From: Gnetum montanum
Lineage: Eukaryota > Streptophyta > Gnetopsida > Gnetales > Gnetaceae
DNA length: 42,404 nt
Reading direction: 5' to 3'
Assembly (NCBI GenBank): GCA_015680685.1
Contig: MNCI01002155.1
Span: 192,703-235,106, forward strand
Shown piece after piece: positions 23,103 to 32,839 of the stretch. A program made the position numbers and the translations under genes. Under the pieces are notes generated by a model. That model did not search any database. It saw nothing but the letters and a program-made list of their open reading frames with translations, and had not been told where the DNA came from. Numbering within the stretch: position 1 is the first letter of the stretch; every line of letters starts with the position of its first letter.

Positions 23103-23250
23103 CCTGGTAAATTTTAAAAATGAGAACTTCTGCACCTCTAGTAGCCTAGACCCTGGGAAGATCTCTTGCAAGATCATGCTGTGATGATCCTAGCCAATGC
23201 TGAGGAAAATGACGATAAGCTCTCCACCGATGCAAATGTCTTGCCATAAT
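23103..23250 (+). pseudogene. Subtilase pseudogene, second piece (PA-domain region)
   Basis: NENFCTSSSLDPGKISCKI (from about 23119) matches the subtilase segment usually reading like C-x-x-GSLDPxKVxGKIV. After a frame change, MILANAEENDDKLSTDANVLP-like codons (from about 23180) match the PA-domain stretch. The first part repeats the end of the 5' piece (NANFYTCGSLDPEGRGG at about 22075), so the two pieces overlap by about 17 codons. This is a broken gene or a second copy. Confidence 0.7.
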
Positions 23251-23416
23251 CATAAATAACCAATTTAACAATCTTGTCCATTGTAATAATAATGTCAATA
23301 TACAAAAACCCTTGATATAATAATAACATTATTTATGCATTTGTAACGTGATTTTTTATATCTCCACGAACGAATATGCATTACAAATATATGTTATAGT
23401 GCCAATTTAATTTGAT

Positions 23417-23680
23417 CTCTTTGTATTCCCTCATGCACATGTGCCACATGCATGGGAGCTAAAACTTCTGTGTAGGGGAGTTGAATCTCTACTCAATTAA
23501 TGTTCCCTAACCCTTGAGCTTCCCATTCGCCTCTTTGTATTCCTTCACATGCATGCACCACATGCAAGGGAGCCAAAGAGTCACTATAGAGGAGTTGAAT
23601 CTCTATTCAATTGACACCCCCTGACCCTTGGGCTCCCCATTCATCTCTTTGTATTCCCTCACATGTAGGGCCCAACGTGG
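23417..23680 (+). repeat. 114-bp tandem repeat, 2.3 copies
   Basis: Units begin with CTCTTTGTATTCC at 23417, 23531 and 23645, exactly 114 bases apart. They share CACATGCATG..CCACATGCA and GGAGTTGAATCTCTA. The third copy is cut after about 35 bases by an AT-rich repeat. Confidence 0.8.
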
Positions 23681-23743
23681 GTAATAATGAATATTTATTA
23701 TTATAAATGGTGGGTAATATTGAATATTTATTATTATTATAAA
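23681..23743 (+). repeat. AT-rich short tandem repeat next to the assembly gap
   Basis: Two units of GGGTAATAnTGAATATTTATTATTA type, about 33 bases each, run into the N gap. The repeat probably caused the gap. Confidence 0.65.
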
Positions 23744-24026
23744 NNNNNNNNNNNNNNNNNNNNNNNNNNNNNNNNNNNNNNNNNNNNNNNNNNNNNNNNN
23801 NNNNNNNNNNNNNNNNNNNNNNNNNNNNNNNNNNNNNNNNNNNNNNNNNNNNNNNNNNNNNNNNNNNNNNNNNNNNNNNNNNNNNNNNNNNNNNNNNNNN
23901 NNNNNNNNNNNNNNNNNNNNNNNNNNNNNNNNNNNNNNNNNNNNNNNNNNNNNNNNNNNNNNNNNNNNNNNNNNNNNNNNNNNNNNNNNNNNNNNNNNNN
24001 NNNNNNNNNNNNNNNNNNNNNNNNNN
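23744..24026. other. Assembly gap (283 N)
   Basis: This is a run of unknown bases. The flanks are unrelated in content: a repeat on the left, a helicase fragment on the right. The true size may differ. Confidence 0.99.
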
Positions 24027-24027
24027 G

Positions 24028-24231
24028 TTGGCATGGGCCATGACTATTCATAAATCTCAAGGAATGACACTAAATAAGGCTACTATTAATGTTTGTTGCA
24101 TTATCTGGAGTCAAGATCATTGATTCTTTAAAGATTCATCCTTCTTTTCATGTACAAAGATATAGAAAGATTTCAGATGCTAAACATCTTCAAACTAGAA
24201 TTACACAAGAAGTTTATTTTGCTCAGTTGGA
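24028..24231 (+). pseudogene. Pif1-like DNA helicase fragment
   Basis: Directly right of the gap, codons from 24028 read LAWAMTIHKSQGMTLNKATI, the diagnostic C-terminal helicase motif of the Pif1/RecD-like family (AWAxTIHKSQGxTL). In another frame, from about 24098, FVALSGVK then DSLKIHPSF match the following motif (VALSRVxxxxxL). About 30 further codons end at a TAG at 24229. The pieces between the two motifs are deleted and the frame is shifted, so it is a pseudogene. It could stem from a Helitron or from a host Pif1-like gene; IHKSQG rather than INKSQG leans to the latter. Confidence 0.75.
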
Positions 24232-25287
24232 AAATTAGACATATTGATTTCACACTTATCATTATATTTTGCCTTTTTCTCAATCCTATTGTTACAATAA
24301 TTGTGCAATGTATTCCTTCATCAACATATACAAAATATATAAACTTTATTTTAACCAATTTATGTTTACTAGTATATATTATTTGGAATGCAAATAGTGA
24401 TGATAACTTAAAAAATAAAAAAATAATAATTAAATTCTACTTATAGCCTGCGAAACTTCTCCACTAGCTTATATATATATATATATAAATTGGCCGAGAT
24501 GATTTAAAAAAAAATGATGTTAACCAAGCCCGACTACTGGATGAGGTAACAAGGTAACAAAAAAATAGAATCACTCATCCCTTCTCTGTTTCTCTATCAC
24601 TTACCCAATTTAGTTTTACCCTTTTAGTCAAGTTTGCTCTTTCTTTGTTTTTTCATGGCATTTTTTTTATCATTTGCCTCTATAAAGAGCTAGATCTTTG
24701 TTTTGAGTGCCAATGTTGTGTATCATTTTTGGAGGATGTCCTAGTAAGTCATTGCTCATTTTCTATAGTAACCAGGCTCTGTGACTACTACACATTACAT
24801 TTGGGAATGCCTTAGCATCTACAAAATTTGAGAAAGAACTCATCAACAAAATTTGGCAACATTTTATAACTAGTTGCTAACCTAATACTAACCCTCTTCC
24901 TTTTGTAATACAAACACCTTACCATCTCTCCAAATGATGACTCTTATTTACCATTATATTATATCTATTCTCTAGGTCAAACTATAAGGTTATCTTCATG
25001 TATAATTCCTCTAAAGTATCATTTTGAATATATTTCTTGGGGTTTGTGAATAATAGTCATATTATTTTAGGTTTAATTTTAGATAAACAGTAAGAATGAT
25101 GTCTTAGATAGTTTTGTCAAATCCAAAGAAGATTGGATGATGCGATTATTAAAACAATTGTTGCTACATTATTATTATAAGAAAGCTATTGAAAAAACGA
25201 TTAAAAACAAAAAAAAAGACTAAAGATGATCTAAAAAGATTGTCAATAGATAAGGATAGAATACTTTTATAAAGGTAAATCCCAAAA
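24232..25287. other. AT-rich region without recognised gene
   Basis: Only low-complexity open frames are present (for example 24150-24446, which overlaps the helicase fragment in a wrong frame). A (TA)n microsatellite occupies about 24469-24487. Confidence 0.5.
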
Positions 25288-25656
25288 ATAAACACATGTA
25301 ATCAATCTCATTTTATTGGGATAAAGTTAGAATGATTTTCTCTTATTATCTTTGTCACACACACACACACACACACATAATAAACACATGTAATCAATCT
25401 CATTTTATTGGGATAAAGTTAGAATGATTTTCTCTTATTATCTTTGTCACACACACACACACACACACATAATAAACACATGTAATCAATCTCATTTTAT
25501 TGGGATAAAGTTAGAATGATTTTCTCTTATTATCTTTGTCACACACACACACACACACACATAATAAACACATGTAATCAATCTCATTTTATTGGGATAA
25601 AGTTAGAATGATTTTCTCTTATTATCTCTGTCTCTCTCTCTCTCACACACACACAA
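25288..25656 (+). repeat. 92-bp minisatellite, four near-perfect copies with (CA)n
   Basis: Copies begin with ATAAACACATGTAATC at 25288, 25380, 25472 and 25564, exactly 92 bases apart, and appear identical apart from the last. Each holds TTTTATTGGGATAAAGTTAG and a (CA)n tract. The fourth copy ends in CTCTGTCTCTCTCTC before CACACACA. The identity implies recent expansion, or an assembly effect. Confidence 0.9.
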
Positions 25657-25844
25657 ATAATAGGAGTACTTGATGTAACACTAAATAATATTTCATCCAT
25701 AACGTTTTAAGGACTTGCTCCATTAATGCTATGTAATATTCTATCATGACCTTCTAAGGACCCATCTTATAATAGTAAATAATATTTCATCCACAACCNA
25801 CATGAGTCATGGTTAGATCATGGTAAATGTTTTGGATTCTGTGG
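25657..25844. other. Short AT-rich spacer with one unknown base
   Basis: ATAATATTTCATCCA occurs twice (about 25684 and 25776), suggesting a roughly 92-base degenerate duplication. A single N is at 25799. No gene is seen. Confidence 0.4.
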
Positions 25845-26897
25845 TGATGAGTGATGAGGTACCCCCTATGCCCAACCATACAAATCACAAGCATTCATGC
25901 ACCATTTGGTCAAATTCTATGGATGGGACTAGTTGTGTGTCTAGATCGTTAAGCATTGATCATAGTTTACTGTCTTTCCACTTGGACTAGTGGTAGCTTT
26001 GTTATGTATGGTTTAGTCCAGAGTGAGGCATATGATTCTTGATGTTTTTTCAGCCTTAGGCTACTCCTAATGAAAATAAAAAAATTAATTATTTAACTAA
26101 TTAGTAACAGAAAGTAAAGTCTAAACTAGCCTATAGGCGATGAGTGTTCATGCCTAGCTTGCCATACACATCTTGAACCAATGTATCAATGACTAGGATT
26201 ACCAAGTGCTATGCTATTGGGTGAACCTAGTGATAATGCTACTAGGATTACCAAGCAAATATGTGTTTACGCTTAAAATTGATCATGCTCATTCTGCCAA
26301 TTCATTAACATGCATGGAAATGTAAATATTAACTAACTACATGAAACATAAATTGCATGGGAAGTAAATTTAATCTAAGTTAAAGTGTGGCAACGAATAA
26401 GAATTAATCTTGATCTTATTGCTGTGCATGGAATGTGTCCAAGTACATTGCCACTCGAATAAGATGTTGTACAACTGACTCAGATCCACATTGCGAGCAC
26501 TCATTGACTGTGCTCTAAGACTACAGAATAAAACTGCAAGATTTCAACTACTCTATTAATCAAAGAATGCCAATACATGATGGAGCATGCGTATTTATAG
26601 GCGAAATAAGACATTACATTGATGGGGCCTCATCAACACATCATTTATGTCGATGAGGCTTCATTGATGTGGCTATGTCGACACAATTGCATCAAGGTAA
26701 CTGTGTTGAAGCAGTTGCATCGAAGTAGCTGCATTAATGCAACCAATTGATGCTTCATCATGTAGTATCTCATTTGTATTTCAAATTCACCCATGAGCAA
26801 ACCATGAGTCATGGGACTATAGAAAACACAACCCATGAGTGAACCATAAGTCATGGTCTTCTATCATGATTCATGATAAGGTTTTAATTTCTCATCA
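25845..26897 (-). repeat. Reverse-strand LTR related to the E1 LTR (solo or 3' LTR)
   Basis: On the reverse strand the end reads TATGGTTGGGCATAGG then GGTACCTCATCACTCATCA, closely matching E1's LTR end. The internal block TTGGTAATCC with CCTAGT words (about 26190-26260) also matches E1 5930-5970. A TATA box, TATAAATA on the reverse strand, lies at 26592-26599. No primer binding site follows the LTR end at 25844, so this is a solo LTR or a 3' LTR. The U3 edge at 26897 (CTCATCA) is a guess. Confidence 0.65.
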
Positions 26898-27700
26898 TGA
26901 ATTGTGGTGAAATTGTGATTTCTCATCACAAGTCATGGTGAGTTCATGTTCATCTAGAAATATCTCTATGTATACCACAAGATGTAGTAAACTCATGATG
27001 AAGTTGTGGCCCTACAAGAAATAGAGAATGATGTTGAAACTAAATTTTAAAGATAAATTAAGAAGATATGAGGCTTAACTTTGAGAAACAAAGACTAGCA
27101 ACATGATATATAACCTTCACAGATAGTGAGGCTAGCTTGAATTAGAAAATAAAGATAAATTGAGCCTTGAGTTAAACTTATGTCCATTGAAAGTACAAAA
27201 CCAGAATGAACATGCACAAAATATTAATTGATCTTTTAAATAACTTTAAATGCTCTTAGAAACATGATATGAACTTGAGAATAGACTCCTACAAGCTAAA
27301 GAAACTTGAAATAAGCACATGAAACGAGAGATATATACTTTTATATTAGATTTACATGAAAGGACTAAAATCCATGAATAAGAACATGAAAAATAACTTG
27401 AATCTAAAATTGGAGAGTAAATTTCTTAAATTAAATCATGAAAAGATTTCTAAATTCTTCCAAACTTCACTAGAAACACAAAAAAACATATATTTAACTT
27501 TAGAAACTTAAGAAAACTTGTAATTGATCCATGCATGTAAGAAACATAAGAGAATGTATGAATTTTTTAGAAATCTTGAGAAAACTTGGGAGAAGAACCC
27601 ATGAGGAGGGACTCATTCCTCAAATTAAGATGGCCATGCTACAAGAATACAAGAAAGAAGAAAATGGAAAAGCTAGGAAAGCTTTCACAAGCACATGCAC
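26898..27700. other. AT-rich region, no gene recognised
   Basis: The sequence contains repeated words such as GAAACATGA, AACTTGA and CATGAGTCATGG (to about 27010). It may be part of the copia LTR that ends at 28079. The open frame at 27531-27728 is low-complexity and unsupported. Confidence 0.35.
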
Positions 27701-28079
27701 AAGTTACAGAAGAACACTTAAAAGTTGAAGGAAAAAAGAGCTTCTATTCACTTTAACTTAAATGTAAAACCAGGGCAAGTTAGAATAGGAGGAGTTCATA
27801 CATATTTATACTTTTCTAGTGGGAATTTTCCCTTTTGGAGCATGGGCCACATATGATATCTCTTGATTCCTTCTTGCTTTTTTTTTTTTGGAAATTTTCT
27901 CAATCCCTAACCTTCAAAGATCTATTTTATTCATACAAGCACATTTATAACACCTATTACATCAAAAGTAAACATCACAACATCAAAGGAAAGACTACCA
28001 CTACATCATAATCTACTCAAAATTAAAGTAAACATGCATTGAGAAGTTAGGAGCATACATTCAAACTATTTTTGACACA
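27701..28079 (-). repeat. Ty1/copia 3' LTR (reverse strand), inner end visible
   Basis: On the reverse strand AAAGGAGGA, a polypurine tract, precedes TGTGTCAAAAATAG, which begins the LTR at 28079. A TATA box (TATAAATA on the reverse strand) is at 27803-27810, about 270 bases into the LTR. The far end is not identified. Confidence 0.45.
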
Positions 28080-28390
28080 TCCTCCTTTAGTGTGTAACGT
28101 GTAAGAATCATGGGCTTAGAGATTTGTGGATCTCCTTTAGTTGCTTCTTTCACATTTGATATGTCACTTATATATTTAATAGATGGTTCAATTTTTATGC
28201 TTAAAAATGCTTTATAAGGATATTAGCTAATTGATCTTATGTAGATACATACTTGGATAAGATGTTGCTCTCCTTCACTTCTTGCTTGATGAAGTAGTGC
28301 TTAACATTAATATGCTTGTACTTCTTCTAAAGAACATGCTCCTTTGATAGTTGAATTACTAATGTGTTTTCAACCATAAGCTCAATGGGA
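28080..28390 (-). pseudogene. Ty1/copia RNase H C-terminal fragment (reverse strand)
   Basis: Read on the reverse strand from about 28390, the codons give KKYKHINVKHYFIKQEV, then SNILSKYVST, a stop, and DQLANILIKHF. This is the standard copia RNase H end (SKHIDxxYHFIRExV, then LxYVxTxxQLADxLTKxL). The frame continues as weak coding sequence to the polypurine tract. Stops at expected Arg, Gln or Glu positions break it. Upstream on this strand the domain is cut at 28396 by another repeat. Confidence 0.8.
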
Positions 28391-28546
28391 AAAAATGATG
28401 ACCAAGAAATTAGAAGGAATAAGTTCCCTAATTCAAACAACCAAAAAAACCAAAATGACACATAAATTTATGTAGTTCCCCAGCTTGGGTACTTTCATAC
28501 TCAAAGGGTAGAATCCTTGCACACCTCCAAACTTTGTTTCTTCAAA

Positions 28547-28760
28547 AATGTGGTTTAGAGGACACCATAACCTTTACAAAGTTTAAGCTTTACTTATAGT
28601 GTTTTCTTGAAAGAAACACACTTAGTCCCACAAGGTTCCAATAAGCTAAAAATGTAGTTTCAAGGATCCCACAACCTTTGCAATGATGTGAGCTTAGCAT
28701 GGAGTGTGTTCTTATTGGAAATATACTTAACCTCATAAGGTCCCAACAAGCTCACAAGAT
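28547..28760 (+). repeat. 104-bp tandem duplication
   Basis: AAAAATGTGGTTTAGAGGAC at about 28543 and AAAAATGTAGTTTCAAGGAT at about 28647 start two units that share CCTTT-CAA, GAAACACAC/GAAATATAC and AAGGTYCCAAYAAGCT. The copies are about 75% alike by eye. Confidence 0.6.
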
Positions 28761-29077
28761 GCCTTCTCATAATAAGCACATCAACCTCACAGGGCTACAA
28801 CTAGAAAAAGAATCAAGAAGAGAGTGTAGCTAACTTTACAAATTCCTTGCAATTTGAGATCACATAAAAAACAATTCAAAAATTATAAAATAATTGAGGA
28901 ACACAAAAATCACTTGATGTAGATAATGAATATTCTAATGAATAGTTCTTGTATAGTTTTTATTTATTTTTCACAATACTTTCAATCTATTTTATAGTCT
29001 TTTACTTTCAAAATACTTAAGATTCATGCAACATATATGAAATAGTGAGTTGGGATATCCTATTTGAGCTTACGATG

Positions 29078-29222
29078 TCTCATTGAAAATTGGTCACATG
29101 CAGGTGTAATGTTCCACTAAAAATTGGGACATATCACTTTGGATGTCCTAGGTGGGATGTCTAAGCAACAATTGGGATGTCTCACTTTGGATGTCCCAGG
29201 TGGAACATCTCAGCAGCAATTA
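29078..29222 (+). repeat. 48-bp tandem repeats with GGGACATCC/GGATGTCCC words
   Basis: Units start near 29126 (GGGACATATCACTTTGGATG) and 29174 (GGGATGTCTCACTTTGGATG), 48 bases apart, with a weaker unit to the left. The words TGGGACATC and GGATGTCCC are reverse complements of one another. They recur at 31855-31970. Confidence 0.65.
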
Positions 29223-29603
29223 GGATGCTTGCTATTTTTGTGGGACGTCTAACTTGAAACTTAGTCTTCACCTTTGGGATGTGTACTAATCTTCTAGGAT
29301 GTCTAGGTAGATATCAAAATATCTTTTTTTGTCTTGTAGGCTTCATGCATCCTTGAAATCTTCCATCTTGGTTAAGACTTGTTGTCATCTCAACTCAACT
29401 CTAGTCTTAATCTGATGAAGCTATTATCTCAAAGACGATTTCTTCATCTAGCTCTTGTCACAATCATCATACTCTTGTCCTAATCCCATCATGTTCTTGT
29501 CTTTTCCTTCCTTAGCCTTGTAAGATCATACAAACACATTTTCCACATTCTCCATTTTCTAGGATTTTGACATACCAAAAGGGTCAACAGTCTCTTTCTT
29601 TTT

Positions 29604-30000
29604 GGTGATGTTTAAAACTTATGAAAATGAGTTAGCATAATCCATAACATTAAATGATTAAGTAATTTAAATCACAAACTATGTATATATATTAATTAAT
29701 AATCTTATGGGAGCAAGAAGGACAAAGGAAAATGAGATGAAATATTAAATAGACACATATTCATTAGCCAAAGTCACAAAAGGGTAACATAAAAAAATAA
29801 TAACATCCAATTTATATTTTTCCATATGTCCAAAATACATAATGTAAGCATAAATCATATTTTCACATATAGTCGATATACATATCACAACCTATCTCCA
29901 AGGTATACCATGTAAAAGGTGTGCATAACATGACAAAATGTTCCCATACAACTGTATCTCCACAAGCATGCACATAGCCACATATAGCCACAAAAAATCT
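29604..30000. other. AT-rich region, no gene recognised
   Basis: This is low-complexity AT-rich sequence without recognisable coding content on either strand. It follows the inserted LTR-like repeat and may be the 3' untranslated part of the reverse-strand element. Confidence 0.35.
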
Positions 30001-31716
30001 TTTCCTTTTTGGACATTACTCAAAAGAAGGGGATCATGTAAAGCCTCTAACCACTAACCTCTATATCATCATCATCCTCATTAGAGTCAAAAGCTACATG
30101 AGTGGACTAGTAACTCTCATCATCATCATCATCATCATCATCATTGGTGCTGGAGCTAGAGGCCTACAACTCATCATCATCATTGCTGTTGGAGCTAGAG
30201 GCCTACAGCTCATCATAATCAAAAGGAGATATTGTGACAGGAGCTCTTTAGGGATGAAGCTTCATCCTAAATCATGAGGATGAAGGGGGATGATATGGAG
30301 CCTACTAGGAAGATCAAGATGTGTCCTTTCTTTAATAAGTTTTGAAAGTAGGTTGCTCCCAATGAACTATGGCACCAAAAATACTCTCCATTGGATACTA
30401 TTCAAAATATTGAGGAACATCCTCCTATATATATGAATTCAATCTAGGCTTCTTGGGATGATGAATATACTCCCCTTAGACATGTGTAGGTGGTGTGGCA
30501 AGATCTTCAGAATTGGATGCATTTTCCAAGTCATAACCTTGGGATGTTCCAACTACTATAGAATGTTTAGATAGAGCTAGAATGTCCTCATCATCATTTG
30601 ATAAATTAGGAGTATTAATTTTCTCAAACTAATACCCATTTTTAGGAGGTGGTGAGGCTACTGCATCCATTCTCATATCCAGGTAAAAGAGATTCATCCA
30701 ATCATCCCCAAGGTTTTGCCAAAGGGTTTAAGGTCCTTCTTTAAGACTAAATTCACTTGTACACTTACAAATTTAGATCTTCTAAGTTGAGGAGAGGTCC
30801 TAGTTGGAGATGTTGCTTACTTTATTCTTACCTTCTAAGGTAAAGAAGTTGGTACTTTAGTATTAGCAAGTGTGGTGCTCCTTTTCTATGAAAATTTGGC
30901 AAACCTTCTTTTCCCTTTGAGAAGAGGCACATCAGGAATAGGGATACCTACCTAACAAATCAATAAGCAAATAAGAAGAGGATGTCTATAAACTATCTCC
31001 TTAGTAAATAAACCTAGCATGTTCCTATAAATAATGTGCCCCAAATCTAATGGTTGCATGGTTAGAAGATGGTAGAGAATAAAGGCTTGTGCTTAAAATA
31101 GATAGTTATAGGTTCCTTCTTTTACAATAATGTTATATAAGACAATAAGTAAGAGGGTGAAATAATCTTGGGACATTTGATGCTTATATAATTTTCCACT
31201 TCTTAGAGATAAAGAATTACCAAAAATGGCATCACAAAAGTCATCATGAGAAACTAGAATCATATCATTGGTGAAGATATCATTATAGAATGTATAGTAA
31301 TACTATTTACTTTAGAGCATGAAATCCAAAGAATAGCATTTACTACTTGAGGTGAAACCTCAATCACAATACCCCTAACAATAGATGTGAAAGCTTGGTA
31401 TTAGTAATAGGAATATTACAATAAAATTTTGTAATCAATATCTCAAGTACACAATAAATCATAGAGATAACTAAAGCCCAATAAATCACTTGGAAAAATG
31501 TCATTAATTCCTTTTGACAATGTTGCTGAAAACTAAGGCTCCTTTTAGAGATAATGGAGATTGATTGAGTTATTTCAAACTAATGATAAGCATATGTAGA
31601 ATGAAATTGGGGCTAATAAGTGTTTTTATTGCTTTTTGAAGCTTCCTTTGTGCTTTTTCCCTTGCAAGGAGGCATCCTTGATGTACCAACCTTCTTGTGT
31701 ATCATGGATTTAAGTA
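30001..31716 (-). pseudogene. Decayed reverse-strand ORF with acidic Asp/Ser-rich segment
   Basis: Read from about 31716 downward on the reverse strand, coding pieces appear in changing frames: MPPCKGKSTKEASKSNK, then NDIFPSDLLGFSYLYD, VSPQVVNAILW, FTNDMILVSHDDFCDAIFGN, QPLDLGHIIYRNMLGLF and GIPIPDVPLLKGKRRF. The pattern resembles the plant mobile or putative-plant-transposon type ORFs that accompany LTR elements, but I cannot assign a family firmly. Toward its end, ATC/CAT microsatellite sequence (30057-30230) encodes an acidic stretch of Asp and Ser in which a unit of about 39 bases is repeated. Many stops and shifts are present. Confidence 0.45.
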
Positions 31717-31739
31717 GAAATGGACTAAAAATGCAGCTA

Positions 31740-32050
31740 CGAAGAGGCCCTAGTCAAGTACACTAGGACATCCAGGGCTTAAGTGGGATAAAATGAATGA
31801 AAGAAATGATTAAGTTTATATAGCCAATGCTCTTGTGAGGATTTTAATTGTAGATTGGGACATCCCAAAAAACATGGGACATCTTACTTGAGTTAGGCCT
31901 ACACACAATGGGACATCCAAGAATGGGATGGGACATCCTAGGTGGGACATCTCACAAAACATTGGGACATTCCAACATGAAGTTAGTAATATTTAGGTAA
32001 TGATGATCTAATATGAATAAGGATAAAAGGGGATTTTGCCTAGATAATTA
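31740..32050 (+). repeat. Region with dispersed GGGACATCC words
   Basis: TGGGACATC(C/T) or a close variant occurs at least six times between about 31855 and 31975. The block CCTAGGTGGGACATCTCA matches the 48-base repeats at 29140-29210. The region may be the partner LTR of 28396-29589, but I cannot align the two end to end. Confidence 0.45.
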
Positions 32051-32099
32051 TAATTAAAAAACCAAGCTAAACACATAATGCAAGTCAAGGAAAATTCTT

Positions 32100-32669
32100 A
32101 TCAATACTTTCCTATACTCACCTTGCTTGCTCTTCAAAGGGTGTGATGTTTATGTAGATTTATAATGAGGTTCTCTTTTCAAAGTCCCTTCTTTGTAATT
32201 ACTACAAATCTCTTGTATCCCATATGTTTGATCTCCCCTTGTGAAGTTCTTTGATATTTAATTTAAAATAGGAGTATAAGTTCTTTCTTCCTCCTTCTAT
32301 TTGATCCTTCATACCTTTTTTAACCTACAAGGTATTCTTTCTAGGCACCTTTGAATAAGACCAAGGAGTCATATTGTATGAACAAGTATTCATGTGACAA
32401 TGTTTCATTTTTAAGAGAAAATTTGCATTTATGTCTAAACTTACCACAATAATAACACTTAGTATTTCTTACTTGGGTAGGATGATAAAACCTTGGAGTG
32501 TAATCCCATTTGGATGAAGTTCTTGAGGATGTTTTAATTTATTGATGACTTCCTAATACACTTTTGTCATGTGAATCTCCTCCTTGTCCTAAAACTATTT
32601 AAATTTTTTCCTTTCCTTTGAAAAATCTCTCATTTATAAGCTTTGTATCCGTAAGCTCTTTTTCAATAT
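32100..32669 (-). pseudogene. gag: Ty1/copia gag with zinc knuckle (reverse strand), interrupted
   Basis: On the reverse strand from 32669, NIEKELTDTKLINERFFKG leads through a stop to YHPTQVRNTKCYYCGKFRHK. This is a Gag zinc knuckle of CX2CX4HX4C type in which the final cysteine has become serine (TCT for TGT). Weak coding sequence continues to about 32130. The frame is cut exactly where E3 begins (32670), so its N-terminal part lies beyond E3. Together with the RNase H piece at 28190-28390 it marks one reverse-strand copia element. Confidence 0.7.
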
Positions 32670-32839
32670 TGAAACACCGTGAAAATTGCGAGTCGGCCTC
32701 AGGCAAATATTCGCAATTCAGGCAAGGGCGCATGTCAGAATTTCAAAAGGGAGAATAAGATAGAGCAACACTAGGAGGCGCATAGCATCAAGTCTTCAAC
32801 CCCCTGTGCAGATTCCTAATCTTACTATGTTTTCTCTGT

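Larger units (their letters stand above)
28396..29589 (-). repeat. Inserted reverse-strand LTR-like repeat with short terminal inverted repeats
   Basis: On the reverse strand it starts TGTTGACCC after a purine tract (AAAAAGAAAGAGA, about 29590-29603) and ends GGTCATCA. The ends form the short inverted repeat TGWTGACC. It splits copia RNase H at its left edge. Inside are a 104-base tandem duplication (28547-28760) and 48-base repeats carrying GGGACATCC-like words (29078-29222). Confidence 0.45.

Noticed and set aside
22624-23177. Reverse-strand open frames of 101 and 90 codons
   Set aside because: They are AT-rich and low-complexity, and they overlap the second subtilase piece, which reads on the forward strand.
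25288-25656. Regular direct repeats resembling a CRISPR array
   Set aside because: The units are contiguous 92-base copies without variable spacers, contain a CA microsatellite, and lie in plant nuclear DNA.
27531-27728. Open frame of 65 codons in AT-rich sequence
   Set aside because: It is short, Lys- and Glu-rich, in sequence likely to be LTR, without homology that I recognise.
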